DNA from: Membranipora membranacea
Lineage: Eukaryota; Bryozoa; Gymnolaemata; Cheilostomatida; Membraniporidae
Reading direction: 5' to 3'
Length of the DNA: 64,000 bases
NCBI GenBank assembly: GCA_914767715.1
Contig: OU612074.1
Location: forward strand, 10,016,062 to 10,080,061
Positions 47,276 to 59,500 of this stretch are shown piece after piece (the first letter of the stretch is position 1; every line of letters begins with the position of its first letter). The position numbers and the translations under genes are program-made. The notes below the pieces were generated by a model, which saw only the letters and a program-made list of their open reading frames with translations, did not search any database and had not been told where the DNA came from.

Positions 47276-48092
47276 CAAAATAAGACGCAGCCTACTATCA
47301 AGGTATGTAATATATCTTATGAATATTGTAATATAAATGCCCTTGTGCTGTCATGAACAGAAATGACAATGAGGACATATTTGACTACGAGGCATACGAT
47401 TTTTGAGATTGCACATAAAATTTATTGAAAAGAGACTATGGGAAGTTATCTCTGTCTGTATTTTAGTCAGTATTAGACACATCATTATTAGTAATATGTG
47501 TGTCGAGTAAAAACGTAAAAATTTAATCTCATTGTTCCTTTTTCCTTTTATAGATGTCAATGACGCATATATGAGCCATATAGAAAGCCGGGAATCCTTT
47601 CATCCAGCATTATAAGATCCATTTTCATGCATGACATTGCTAATTAATAAACAAATAAGTAAATAAATTATACGACACCAAAGATCTTTTTCAACAAAAA
47701 ATTTCAGTAGATATTCAAGCAACTTCTAGTTTCCTGAGATCTACAGTATTAAGTAAGGTAGCACCATCAAGAGGTGATAGTAATACAACTAAAAACAAAA
47801 AACTATGGTAAAAAAATCCAAAAAAAACTTAACGCCTAGAGGTTTTGCAATCTAGTTATTTCGAAGTGCGTAAGAGAAACTAAATATGATGACAGTCAGT
47901 GTACCGTGAATTTGATCAGTCAGATCGGTTATCAAAAAAAAATTTAATCAATCAACTCACAACAAATGGAAAGTTGAACCAATAACAGGATTCAGAAAAG
48001 AAGCAGAACCTGAATCTGTAAATTGCTTTAACAGTAACAAGCACTAGCGAACCAAAGTATACATTTAACTGTCTGTGCATCACTAAGTTTGT

Positions 48093-48323
48093 CTATTCCT
48101 TGTATAGGTCTTCGTTTTCCAAAGCGTTATCATCAAAGTGTTTTGAACATAGCTTCGACTTTGATGTGAGCTTGTTCGACGGCCTTGTCAGCTTTACATT
48201 TGCTAACCATTTGTTGAGCATAGCACAGTCCTTTGGGAAGGAAAAAAGTGTGACAGCTTTCTCCCAATCTGATGAACTAACAGGGGTGTTGTCACAACCT
48301 GCCGCAATGCATCTGTTTGGCAT
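48093..48323 (-). CDS. THAP zinc-finger protein, short (76 residues)
   Basis: Duplicate of 33251-33481 with the acceptor AG and frame intact. CX4C (CIAAGC) and CSKHF zinc ligands are kept. Differences from the other copy cluster at the end (DDNALENEDLYKE). The AVPTIF-like motif is missing. It lies at the right end of block B. Confidence 0.65.
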   Translation of the reverse strand: MPNRCIAAGCDNTPVSSSDWEKAVTLFSFPKDCAMLNKWLANVKLTRPSNKLTSKSKLCSKHFDDNALENEDLYKE

Positions 48324-50035
48324 ACCTGTAAAACAAGACACAAAGATGGATGAAAAATAATTAAGGACCAACTTTTTGACTCAGGGATGTTGTTTGCTTT
48401 ACCATTATTTGTTGTTCCATCGATCCAAAACTAAACAGCTTCTTTTACTGGTCATATTGGCATTTTTTGCTGGTTTAATTGCACTGCAGCACCCATTGTA
48501 TCATGAACACGATACCAATGAGCAATACTTCTCGACTAGACAAAAATAATTTAATCTACACCGTATCAAACATTATTTGCAATACTTACTTAGAGTATAG
48601 GGTGGTTTCAGCTCTCTCAATGTGTGGCTGCTTCACGGCGGCTTAGATCCTTTGCCATTCACTGGGAGTTGTGCCTAATTGGCCATAGCTGCATGTCTTT
48701 GTGCGGTACCGGGCTATTGTGTTTTGTGTCCAATTATCTGCTCTGATGGATTGATTTGGCGAGCAAATTCCTCAAGCCTTTAGTTGCCCTGTGAGCCTTG
48801 GTGTTCGAGGTTTTCTTCACAGGCTCAGTAAACTTGAGTTGTATAAACTTGAACTATATTTATCTATTTTTTCTGGGCAAAGGTAATATTTGGGGATTTA
48901 CTAAAGGAGCAAAAAGGTATGTTATAAATTAAATTCTGTTTTCTGTAGGTTTAAATAATTCGACTCCAAGTTCACTTGACTCAATATCTCTTTTATTTCT
49001 CGGTACATTCAAAATTAATTAATAGGGTTTAGATTTGTGTTTATTTGATCTTTAAGTATATTGTTCCTTATAGTTTGCGTTAAATTGAATAGTTAATTAT
49101 TGACGGCATTTTTATTGAACGAGGCACATTTTTATGCACCACATTAATTGCACCATTTTCTATTCAAGTTTCACGGAACCTTCGGGGATTAAAATAAACC
49201 TGTGATCCTGTGATACCATCAGTAATCTCTAAAATCTAATGTAAAATAATCAAGAAGCCTTGTGGTCCAGAACAGTGAAACTTTATTTCTGGATAATGTC
49301 TAGTGCTAGAAGCTGACTCAACACTCTCGCCAACCCACACACCAACCACAGAGTAACTCACTCCAGCGTCTACACTATCTTGACGCCTACTCTACCAGTC
49401 AGCTTGTGATGCTGTACAGTTATACCTCAGCTAGCAGAGCATTCAGCTCCCTCAACATACTCTGTACGTCAACATCAGAGAGCCACAGGATTCGTACCGC
49501 TATACCACCTAAATCCTGTACTGCTAGCACAGCACACCTAAGCACTAGTCTCTAGATACAGCTGTCGTTATACCCCGCTGTATCCTCTTGTCTTGTGTGT
49601 CGACTAACCCCTTCTCGTCGTGTCGTTATTAACGTCTACGCCACGTTACTCTACTGCCGGTGATCTCGCTGCTGATGCTTGCTAAACACTAACTGTAACT
49701 GTATACGATAACCTCTTCGATTATTTATTAATCCACCCTGTTGCTGACGGAGAGCTGCTGGAGATACTTTTTACACTTCACTGATACCAGGTGCGTGCCT
49801 CGTTAATTTTTACAGCCGTCAATTTTTTGTACTAGGACTAGGTTAGGGCTTTTTGTACAAGCTCGCCTTTTTCATCCAATAGTGCAGATTTTTTGGCTCA
49901 TGCACTCTAGTTGCTGGGCTGTACTCGGTTGTGTGGTCTTGGTTGTTGGGTATTGCTTTCAGTGTGTGTCTTGGTATCTTGCCTCTGTGGAGCAGTTGTG
50001 TTTCTTGCCAATAATCTTTGTAGGTTTGTCTCAGC

Positions 50036-52237
50036 ATGGAGGGCTTTAGTATCTCAAGGTCAGAGCTCGATAGGTTGGGGGCAAAGGCGCTCAGGGATAT
50101 TTTGAAATCAAAGAATTTACCGGGTGGCGGCAGAAAGAAAGTGCTTATTGATAGAATTATTCAAAACTCCTCACCGTTTCAAATCGATTCAACAGGAGGT
50201 GATTTTGAAATGGCATCTCAATCTAGATTTTTTGCTGCTGCTCATAGCACTGACCAACGAGCCAAAGTATTTTCATCAGGCATTGTACAAGTAAATCAAG
50301 GTTCAATAGGCGGTGCTGAAATTCAGCAACCAGCATCACAACATGATGTTAGGGGTCGGCAGCAATCTGATAATGGTTGCAAAGACCAACAGATGCCTGG
50401 TCGTAATGATTATAATGATCAACATGTGCAACAAGGTCAAAATCATAGGCCGCCCAATGGTAGTGTAAATGGCGAACAGCAGCAAAATCAAGTAGGATCA
50501 AATCAATCTGCCGCGCCCATGGATTTTACATGCCAGCAAGATGGTAGGATAAGCATGCATATTTTTCCATCCAATGCTATTCATCAAAACAATGGAAACA
50601 ATGGATGGCTTTTGAATGGTCAAGCTGTGTCATTGGGACACTCGTTTCAGGCTAATCAACCCAGACCAGCTTTAGCTTTCACCAGTAACAATGAATGGCT
50701 TATTCGTGACTCAAGTAATTTAGCTTCAGCTATTCATGATGGACCAGTAAATAACAATGGGTGGCTATCCAATAGACAAGCTCAATCTAGGAGTAACATG
50801 CATGGTCGTAATAATGCTGCTCATGATACACAGACTGTAGCTTCCACTGCTGTTGCAGCAGCAGTCAATAGTAACCCATGGTTGTCACATGTTAGTATTG
50901 CTGTACCTTCGCATGGTGTTCACTTTAGCTCACCTCCACATGACATTCGCAGACCCCCATCCCCTATCATGGACTTGCATCAAAGTCGTATATCACCCCA
51001 GTTAACAGAACCAAACTGGCATTCTAGTACATATGTAGTAGGGGACACAACTCCAAATATAGAATCAGATTATGCTATGTCAAGTAGACAAGAGTTGGAT
51101 TATGCCATCGCAGAGTCAATAGAGGCTAGTAAAATGCCTCTGGAGGAGCCATCAGTATTTCAGGGTGATTTGCTCAAGTACAATCGCTGGGCCAAGTCAT
51201 TTGATGATTTTATATCTAAGCGAAAATGGCCAACAGCCAGTTCTAAGCTTTTCTACCTGGAAAAGTATACTGATGGTGATGCTAGAGAGCTAATCGAGCA
51301 TTATCTAACCAGAAATTCTGAGCAAGCATATATCGAGGCATGGAAAGACCTCAATCAGACATACGGTAATTCTTATCTAATTGCACAGGCATACAAGAAA
51401 AAACTGTTTACCTGGACAAAAATCACAAACAGAGATAATGTCGGTATCAAAAAGCTGGCAAATTTTCTCAAGCAATGCCTAGCAATGAGAGAGGAAAACC
51501 CAAACTTTGGATTTTTGGAGGAGTGTGATCGTAATCAGGACATAGTCAAGAATCTTCCTGATTATATGGCATTACGGTGGAACAATAAAGTAACAGGGTA
51601 TCAACTATCTCATGATCAGGTGTTCCCACCGTTCTCTCAGTTTGTTGAGTTCATGGTTTTTGAATCCCACTCAGCAAACAATCCAGTTACTTCCCAGAAT
51701 GCTTTGAAGGGTGTGGGTAATGTGGTTTCATCAGCTAAGAGTGATCAATTGAAACCTAAATCAAAATCTAACCAAAGTGCCGTCAGTCATAAGACAGATG
51801 CTGAATATGATTCGCCTAAGAAAAAATGCTGTCCTTACTGTAATTCTGATAATCACATGTATATGTCTAAGTGTGCAGATTTTAAGTCACTCTCTGTGAA
51901 GCAACGCTTTTCTACAGTGAAAACTCTCAAGGCATGTAATCGCTGTTTGTTAGCCGATCACTTCTTAGCTAAGTGTACCAGGGACTGGAAATGTGGAGTT
52001 TGTAAAAGCTCGTCACATCATACTCTGTTGCACAGAGCTAAGGGTGGTCCAAGTGGAGAGACAACTCCGCCTAAAGCAGTGTCTCAGCTTCTCAATAGCA
52101 CTTGTACTGATACCATTACTGATGCTCAATCTCGACTGTTTTGTAAAACTGTACCAGTGTGGATATCCACTAGTCATAATACACGCAAGGAGTATTTGAC
52201 ATATGCTCTGCTGGACGATCAATCCAACAAAACATAA
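50036..52237 (+). CDS. BEL/Pao gag with start of protease
   Basis: A 733-residue frame. It opens with a SAP-like helix-loop (LDRLGAKALRDILKSKNLPG, residues about 9-28), then a long Q/N-rich region, a gag core with FQGDLLKYNRWAKSF (about residue 375), and a cysteine cluster CCPYCNSDNHMYMSKC ... CNRCLLADHFLAKC ... CGVCKSSSHHTLLH typical of BEL/Pao gag. It ends inside the protease motif YALLDDQSN at a TAA; the protease continues in another frame from 52252. Confidence 0.85.
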   Translation: MEGFSISRSELDRLGAKALRDILKSKNLPGGGRKKVLIDRIIQNSSPFQIDSTGGDFEMASQSRFFAAAHSTDQRAKVFSSGIVQVNQGSIGGAEIQQPASQHDVRGRQQSDNGCKDQQMPGRNDYNDQHVQQGQNHRPPNGSVNGEQQQNQVGSNQSAAPMDFTCQQDGRISMHIFPSNAIHQNNGNNGWLLNGQAVSLGHSFQANQPRPALAFTSNNEWLIRDSSNLASAIHDGPVNNNGWLSNRQAQSRSNMHGRNNAAHDTQTVASTAVAAAVNSNPWLSHVSIAVPSHGVHFSSPPHDIRRPPSPIMDLHQSRISPQLTEPNWHSSTYVVGDTTPNIESDYAMSSRQELDYAIAESIEASKMPLEEPSVFQGDLLKYNRWAKSFDDFISKRKWPTASSKLFYLEKYTDGDARELIEHYLTRNSEQAYIEAWKDLNQTYGNSYLIAQAYKKKLFTWTKITNRDNVGIKKLANFLKQCLAMREENPNFGFLEECDRNQDIVKNLPDYMALRWNNKVTGYQLSHDQVFPPFSQFVEFMVFESHSANNPVTSQNALKGVGNVVSSAKSDQLKPKSKSNQSAVSHKTDAEYDSPKKKCCPYCNSDNHMYMSKCADFKSLSVKQRFSTVKTLKACNRCLLADHFLAKCTRDWKCGVCKSSSHHTLLHRAKGGPSGETTPPKAVSQLLNSTCTDTITDAQSRLFCKTVPVWISTSHNTRKEYLTYALLDDQSNKT

Positions 52238-52251
52238 ATGTCACTAGTAGA

Positions 52252-54609
52252 ATGCTAAATAAAATCGGCGTGGAGAAAGAAAAATCAACGCTGAAAATCT
52301 CAACAATAAGGTCAGTTGATAAGAAAGTGCATTGTGATAGTACTCCTTCTCTGAGAATTAGGGGTTTTTACAGTAGTGACCGTATACAGCTACCCAGGAC
52401 ATATGCTAGAAGTCCAATACCATGTGCTATTTCAGACATACCCACATATGAAAATGTTTTTGGTATTCAGCAATTATCATGCATATCTAAATATATTCCA
52501 CCACAGCAGAAATGCGAGGTAGGATTACTCGTAGGTCGTGATTGTTTTGATGCTATGGCTCCTGTAGGAGATGTTATTCCTGCCCCTCTGGGTGGTGCTT
52601 GTGCCATGAAAACCAAGCTCGGATGGTGCGTTATTGGCCCTGACAGCAGACAAGCCAGCAACACATCAGATGAGATTGGTTACAGTCACAACATTTATAC
52701 TCTCGAAGATGCTCTGAACTCTGTAAGTAATATTCAGTCGCCAAAACAAGCTATATCGTGTAAAACTGAGGTATCAGACATCACTCTATATGAACTCATG
52801 AACATGATTGATGGTTGTGAATTTGTCGATCATGCCGACAGTCAATCAATTTCACAGGATGATCTGAAATTTCTCAAAATTCTAGATGATGGTAATCACC
52901 AAGACAGCTCAGGTTACTATGTCATGCCTTTACCGTTTAAACATGGTGAGACAACTCTCACATCTAGTAAACAACCAGTCTTGAAGAGATTTTATGGTCT
53001 TTTATCACAGTTCAAAAGGCGAAATGCAGAATTCAGACAGAAATATACTGAGTTCGTAGAAGGTATAATATCTAGGGGTGAGGCTGAACTAGTACCAAAA
53101 TCAAAACTCGAAAGCCGGGAGGGTTGGTTTTTACCTCATCACGGTGTTTATCATAAAAAGACCGGAAAAATCAGAGTCGTATTTGACTGTGGTGCGCAGG
53201 CTAATGGTGTCAACCTGAATGATGAGTTATTACAAGGCCCTGACCTAAACAATTCTCTGCTGGGAGTGATATTGAGATTTCGGCAAAAACCAGTAGCTTT
53301 ATCTTGTGACATAGAGAAGATGTATCATCGCTTCAGGGTAGTAAACGAGCACCGTGATTATCTTCGGTTCTTTTGGCTTGATGATCAGGGTAATCCAGCT
53401 GTATATAGAATGTGCGTCCATATTTTTGGCGCTAGATCGTCTCCCAACTGTGCTAAATATGGTCTCAATAGGCTAGCAATAGACTATGGTGAAAATTACC
53501 CACTAGCTCAGGAGTTTATTCAGCGTAATTTCTATGTTGACGATGGTTTATGTAGTGTAAATACCAGTGATGAAGCCATCGAACTTCTGAAGCAAACTAG
53601 GTCATTGTGTAAAAATTGCAATCTTCATGTACACAAGCTTCTATCCAATCAACCTCAGGTACTGGAAGCCTTCCCTCAAGAGGATACAAATCTCAAACCA
53701 CAGAACAATATTCAGCTGCTCGACTCAACAGAGCGAGCTCTAGGCATGCTATGGGCCTTGGACTCGGATTCATTCACTTATAAATATCAGCCTGTACCTG
53801 CTAAGAAAATTACTAGGAGGTCTGTGTTAGCTAATGTAGCTTCGGTATACGATCCTATGGGTCTCATAAGTCCTCTTATTCTGCCAGCTAGAGTAACGAT
53901 ACAAAACTCATGTAAAGACGGTTTGAGTTGGGACCAGGAACTTGATCAAAACATGTGTGATAAGTGGAAAATCTGGGACTTCGAAATCGCCAAAATCTCC
54001 AGTCTGTCCATTCCCAGGTGTATTCACCCACACTCATTCATGCCAGTCAAACAAGAAATCCATACATTCGCAGATGCTAGCGAGCTAGGGTATGGAGCAT
54101 GCTCATATGTTAGGACATTTGATGAAAATAATGCTGTACATTGTAGCCTAATGCTAGGAAAAACTCGTGTAGCTCCGTTAAAGAAGCGTATTACCATTCC
54201 TAGGCTAGAGTTACAAGCAGCATTACTGGCTTCTAAGCAATGTAATTCTCTCAAAACTGAACTAGGCATACAGTGTGATAGTTATCTCTGGTCAGACTCA
54301 AAAATCGTCTTAGGCTATATCAATAATGACCCGAAACGGTTCCAAACATTTGCTGCGAATCGTGTGACTCAAATCAATGAAATCTCGTCGAAATCCCAAT
54401 GGGATTATGTGAATACTAGTTTGAATCCTGCAGATATTGCATCCCGTGGATTAAGCACGGTAGAATTCCTGAACAATTCTATGTGGTTTCATGGACCCAA
54501 CTTCCTGTGGGAGACCGATCCATTACCTAGCTCAAACTGTTCATTTACTGTTGATCCTGATTACTTGGAGCTGATACTGGAGCTGGTACTTATACCATGT
54601 CAGCTGTGA
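52252..54609 (+). CDS. BEL/Pao pol: protease end, RT, RNase H
   Basis: A 785-residue frame. First comes the protease-to-RT region (LLVGRDCFD, KTKLGWCVIGP), then RT with VVFDCGAQANGVNLND, LSCDIEKMYHRF, FGARSSPNCA and NFYVDDGL (catalytic YVDD near 53532-53543), then RNase H (HTFADASELGYGA, RLELQAALLA, LWSDSKIVLGYI, NPADIASRGLS). The open frame is long and conserved, so damage seems young. It stops where the integrase should begin. Confidence 0.85.
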   Translation: MLNKIGVEKEKSTLKISTIRSVDKKVHCDSTPSLRIRGFYSSDRIQLPRTYARSPIPCAISDIPTYENVFGIQQLSCISKYIPPQQKCEVGLLVGRDCFDAMAPVGDVIPAPLGGACAMKTKLGWCVIGPDSRQASNTSDEIGYSHNIYTLEDALNSVSNIQSPKQAISCKTEVSDITLYELMNMIDGCEFVDHADSQSISQDDLKFLKILDDGNHQDSSGYYVMPLPFKHGETTLTSSKQPVLKRFYGLLSQFKRRNAEFRQKYTEFVEGIISRGEAELVPKSKLESREGWFLPHHGVYHKKTGKIRVVFDCGAQANGVNLNDELLQGPDLNNSLLGVILRFRQKPVALSCDIEKMYHRFRVVNEHRDYLRFFWLDDQGNPAVYRMCVHIFGARSSPNCAKYGLNRLAIDYGENYPLAQEFIQRNFYVDDGLCSVNTSDEAIELLKQTRSLCKNCNLHVHKLLSNQPQVLEAFPQEDTNLKPQNNIQLLDSTERALGMLWALDSDSFTYKYQPVPAKKITRRSVLANVASVYDPMGLISPLILPARVTIQNSCKDGLSWDQELDQNMCDKWKIWDFEIAKISSLSIPRCIHPHSFMPVKQEIHTFADASELGYGACSYVRTFDENNAVHCSLMLGKTRVAPLKKRITIPRLELQAALLASKQCNSLKTELGIQCDSYLWSDSKIVLGYINNDPKRFQTFAANRVTQINEISSKSQWDYVNTSLNPADIASRGLSTVEFLNNSMWFHGPNFLWETDPLPSSNCSFTVDPDYLELILELVLIPCQL

Positions 54610-55640
54610 GGTCTGCTGGATTTTGGGTGGTTGGTTTGAGTAATGCGGTCTCATCTCTGATTTACGCATGCTCATTTTGTCGTCGACTCAGGAGGCCAGT
54701 AGAATGTCAGAAAATGGCAGACCTCCCACCTGAGCGTGTTGAAGTCGCTACCCCATTCACACATGTAGGATGTGATGTTTTTGGCCCCTTTCCCATAAAA
54801 GATGGTCGAAAACACATGAAGAAGTATGGGCTAATAATCACATGCTTGTCCAGTAGAGCTGTACATATTGAAACTCTAGACGATGTCTCTACTGACTGCT
54901 TCTTGCAGAGCTGGCGCTGCTTTGTGGCCCTAAGAGGCAATGTCAGTTCTGTGCGTTGTGACAATGGCACTAATTTTGTTGGTGCAAACAACGAAATTCT
55001 GAAACTCTATGATGAAATGTCTCAAGATAGTTCATTCAGTAAATATCTACAGGAACACCACTGCGAGTTTACTTTCAATACCCCTCACGCTAGTCATATG
55101 GGCGGGTGTTGGGAAAGAATGATTAGGACAATACGCTCTATGTTCAATGGTTTGACACCACATATGCATAACTTCAGTAGTACATCACTGCGTACTCGAC
55201 TATATGAATGTATGGCAATCATTAACAGTCGCCCTCTGACGGTTGTCAGCTCAGATTGTAAACCTTTATCACCGAATGATTTACTTCATATGAAGTCCTC
55301 TGTTATTCTACCTATGCCTGGTAATTTTGATGATGGCGACATCTATGCCAGAAAGAGATGGCGTGCAGTACAGCTGCTAGCCAACAAATTCTGGAATAGA
55401 TGGCGTAAGGAATATGTGCAAAATCTTCAGCAGAGACAGAAATGGGTACAATCCAGAAGAAATCTCGCAATCAATGACATCGTTATTCTCAGTGATAACT
55501 GTGGTCGACGTTTTTGGAAACTAGGAAGAATAACCGAAGTTTTATCTAGTGAATATAATCTAGTCAGATCTGTCAAAGTTCTGTGTTATGATGTAATCAG
55601 TAACAATCACTCACACTTTAAGGCAGTCACAATTATGTAA
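54597..55640 (+). CDS. BEL/Pao integrase, N-terminally deleted
   Basis: A 347-residue frame overlapping the previous one in a different phase. It has CSFCRR and MADLPPERV, then the DDE core: HVGCDVFGPF, VRCDNGTNFVGA and GGCWERMIR, then the C-terminal KRWRAVQLLANKFWNRW and the small barrel (NDIVILSDN). The histidine part of the HHCC zinc site is missing at the junction, so the element should not integrate on its own. Confidence 0.85.
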   Translation: MSAVRSAGFWVVGLSNAVSSLIYACSFCRRLRRPVECQKMADLPPERVEVATPFTHVGCDVFGPFPIKDGRKHMKKYGLIITCLSSRAVHIETLDDVSTDCFLQSWRCFVALRGNVSSVRCDNGTNFVGANNEILKLYDEMSQDSSFSKYLQEHHCEFTFNTPHASHMGGCWERMIRTIRSMFNGLTPHMHNFSSTSLRTRLYECMAIINSRPLTVVSSDCKPLSPNDLLHMKSSVILPMPGNFDDGDIYARKRWRAVQLLANKFWNRWRKEYVQNLQQRQKWVQSRRNLAINDIVILSDNCGRRFWKLGRITEVLSSEYNLVRSVKVLCYDVISNNHSHFKAVTIM

Positions 55641-55693
55641 TGGATAAAGATATCTGATTGCACAGATGTACACTAATTATACTTTTTACGTAT

Positions 55694-55810
55694 TGGCTAA
55701 GATCAAAGTGTCACTGCCAATGGCCGATTAGTGCCAGTTCAGTTTTGGCAGCCCGCTGCACACCCACGATTAGGAGGTCCACCATGGCCTCACCTCTAGG
55801 ATGTATTCTA
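55694..55810 (+). repeat. Interspersed repeat R2, copy 2
   Basis: Same TTAGTGCCAGTTCAGTTTTG and GGTCCACCATGGC landmarks as 41053-41270. Diverges after TCTAGTTG. Confidence 0.7.
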
Positions 55811-56040
55811 GTTGAGGTGGAGAAGGAGACTATGCCAAAGAGCGTGATAGATCCATAAACAGACGGTACGCAGCCAAACACAGACACAGACTAAGCGAAG
55901 AACAGAAGCCCATGACAGTGACTGACACAGAAAAGACTATCAGAATAAGATAAGTTGATTTCCGATGACTAGTAGTACTAATTGTAAACCTTTACCCATT
56001 TGAAAATCTTCACTGAATAGCGCATATCAGATCATAAAAG

Positions 56041-56295
56041 ATGAGTCTAGATATAGGACGCCCAGGTAATTTTGAGGTAGAAGGTGAGGCAAGTGTAGTA
56101 GCTACAGCTTGGTTGGTATGGATCGAGTTCGATTGCTATGCTGATTGTAAGGGCTTGTTCAACCCCAGTGGAACTTCTGCTAAGGAAACATCGCTTAGGA
56201 GACAACGCCAGGCATTGTTGTTGTTCTGTGGTGGACCACGTGTTCGGGAGGTGCTTAAGAATGATAACGATTTAATCGAGGAGGTTACTGAATAA
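56041..56295 (+). pseudogene. Gypsy-type gag N-terminal fragment
   Basis: The 84-residue frame MSLDIGRPGNFEVEGEAS then WLVWIEFDCYADCKGL and RRQRQALLLFCGGPRVREVL resembles the start of Ty3/gypsy gag proteins (WxxWxxxFxxYxxAxGL then KRAxLLHxAGxxVQEIF). Nothing after it continues gag, and the frame stops at 56295, so this is a fragment. It may belong with the R2 sequence upstream. Confidence 0.4.
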
Positions 56296-56564
56296 GCCCC
56301 CAACCTTGGAGTGGAACAAGCCACCATAGATGTAGGGATAAAGGGATCTAAATAAATTGATACAAAATGAAATGATTTATATTTTGAAAGGAGGCTGGTA
56401 GGTTGTTGGTAATGTGTGATAGTCAACATCAGTGCCACGCATTTTAAAACTACTTGGAGTTATCTCACTGTGATTATGTTATAATTAATCTGGTAGAACT
56501 AGGTAGATGATATAGATAACATGTGAGTGTGTTTGTAATTGAGTATCGAAATGTTGCAGATACA

Positions 56565-59500
56565 TCAATTTAGTTTCAGCTTCATCTCTGTTGTCTTTAG
56601 AGCTACCATTCCAGCAAATGGATGGTGCACTATTGCTGACCATGTGCGTACAGCAGAGCTCCTCCACAGTCCGCAAGTGAGACATACTCTATAGCAAGAA
56701 CCAAACCACCATCCACCCCCATATAAAGCTGCAGTGAGAGAAGATACAAAGCAAATAAATACAGTGGGCACGCTCAAAAAATACTGAACACAAGCAAAAT
56801 AAATGGAAATTCACTAAGACTTTAGAATTGCAATGCAAGACGCAATAATCCCATGTCTTATTGCAAATAGCACAAGATTTAATACAATACAATGTGTTTA
56901 AAATGATGGGTTCTTGTGATAAACTCTTGATTGGTTTTGTATTTTAAAGACATAATGGTATAACAATGACAATAACACACAGTGAGTAGGAACTGGGTTA
57001 TTAAAGCTCAAATATTGTGTGAGTGACGGAAAAGAAATTTTGTAAATGACTCTTTTTTGAACATTTCTGAAGAATATATTTTGTTGTTAACATGTGCCTT
57101 TTTACGATATTTACCCCTTTCACACATCATGATGAGGACTTTATAAAGCCTCTAAGGCTCTCATTTTGCAAAACTCAAGTATTAATCCAATCAATATGAT
57201 GATCATCAAAATAATACTTTTCATGACAAAACCATTTCTGTTGATACATATTCAAATCAAAAGATAATATAAGAAATTATTGAAACTCTCGCAGAAACAA
57301 TATCATTGTATTTTTTACACCTAAAACTTAATGGGTTAATGCAAGTGAGACCTAATACCTACAAGGTAAAAATTCTTGATTGGTATGAAGTCCGACAAAA
57401 GCTCATGATTCAAGTTTTAAGATGGAGATTGATGTAAAGTTGTTTTGAAAGCAATGTGGGAGGGGGTTTCCCATTTGTTGACAAAACAAATTCCTACCAA
57501 TACACATACATTACTAATGCCTTATAAGGCTGTTCAAATGAGAATTTCCAATTGTATAATAAACACACAAATTGTTCACAAGAGGGCAATTACCTCAGTT
57601 TTACATAATCCCAATTAATATGCTAGGCCAGTGCAAATCTTGTGGCTCGATAGAAAGTGTGCAGATTTTTCTAAGAGGCCGCAAGCTTATTTCAATTATT
57701 TCCCTGTTGTAATTGAGTGTTGGCACTGTACTGCTATATTGAAACTATTGGCACTGTACTGCTATATAATTAAAGTATTAATCAAATGAATTCTATAGTA
57801 TTTCAGCAGCTGAATAGCTTTTTTGCTACAGGAAAAATTTGAAGTGATGAACAATATTAACAATTGGGTGAATGACAGGCAAGTTAACAACGCAAGTTAA
57901 GATTGAATAAGCAGATAACATCATTGACTAATTTTGCCTCAGCTTTGGAACACATCACAAGTTTGTGACATTTCTAAAGTGAATATCGTATACATGCTAT
58001 CTAAAAATTCATTTAAAATAATTGGATTGAATTGTTGCCAAAGATTACCGCAAATTATATATATTTTTCAGAAATGGTCAAACTAAACAGAAGCTTGCTG
58101 AGTGTTCAGAGGTCATAGCTGAACCTATGACACCACCACCCACTTGTTATATGATACGGAACTGCTGCAAATATATACAGAAGTTTCCATTTGTCAGCAA
58201 TTACACTCCAGGCATACTGCAGCACAATGCAAAGAGTTGATCATCTCTTTTACAAGCACTCTCATCATTAAATCGATTGATCAAGGCTATCATAATGTAT
58301 AAGGTATATAAGGTATATATCATTAATTTAGCACTGTGCTGACTTGAGAAATCTGTCCTGTCAATCTGAAAACTAGTGTTGGTTTGAAGGATGGCGAAAA
58401 TCAATTTACTGCCGGACAATAATAGACAAAGCCTAGTTTACGTTCTCAAACTTGCCAGGGTTCAAAGTATTGGTATTCCATGATTATACACATTCCTTCC
58501 ATAGTTTGAAGATTATACCAGATTGAGAGCTATTGCGGGGAAGGCAATTTCTAATTGATTCATGATCTGTACAACTCACCATGGTAAAATTTATTATTTG
58601 TGATTCTTGAATACTCTCAGCATTGAATGAGAGTGATGACCATGGTTGATGCTTATATTTAACAAAGCACTATCAAGATAGGGAACATTTTACTATCAAA
58701 ATAAAAAATTCTGCCTTTTAGTTTTTCTCTGTTGCTGATCATAGTCCCTAAGTAAGAGCTTGCAGGTAAATATTGAAAGGATTCATTTTGGTAAAATGAG
58801 AGTGGATAAGTTCAGATTTGTACAGTCCATTTTTGTGTAATTGAGTTTGAATCAGCAGATTAACTATATGAAAGTGGTGCACGATTGTGAATGGTACCCA
58901 AATGAGTTCGTGGAATCTGTTTTACGACCGATGAAATAAACTTCATTAAGTCAAATGATTTAAAGTTTGATATAAACCATTTTCCAATCATTTGATCGCA
59001 AACAGTTGTGTTGTTGACTGCTGGTTCTGATCCAATACATTAATTATCTTTACTATATTTGGTGTATTGTATACCTAGCTGGGAAAAAGTATCACTATCA
59101 GCTCCATCAAAGTTTTCTTATGGAGTGCCATCTGTAAAATAATTGGTCAAAGAATAGATGGGTACATTTTTACTATACAGACTATAATCTTTACATGGTG
59201 GATTTTCATGTTTGCCATGTTAACTTTTATGTTTGTATGGTGAATAATGGTGTTTACCTGGTGGATTTTGATGTTCAGTATGCCAACTTTCATGTTTGTT
59301 AGGTAGACTGTCATGTTGAGTGTGTGAATTCCCATGTTTAGTAGGTGAACTTTCATGTTTAGTAGGTGAATTAAACTGTTTTGCTGGTCAACTGTAAATG
59401 CTTTTGTGCATCATGTTTGATAGGTGGACTTCCATTTTTACTGGGTGGACTTTCATTTGTTGGGTGATCTCTGTTATAGGACATTACGAGGAAATAGCAT

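Larger units (their letters stand above)
43953..48622. repeat. Segmental duplication, block B
   Basis: Direct copy of 27788-32376. It ends at TCAATGTG, where BEL/Pao-linked sequence begins. Confidence 0.9.
48623..55640 (+). mobile_element. BEL/Pao LTR retrotransposon, damaged
   Basis: Foreign sequence begins where block B homology ends and runs through a 1.4-kb leader (48623-50035, no gene) into gag and pol. Presumably a 5' LTR lies in the leader, but no second LTR follows 55640, so LTR borders cannot be set. Gag-pol is split over three frames, and the integrase lacks most of its N-terminal part. Confidence 0.8.
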
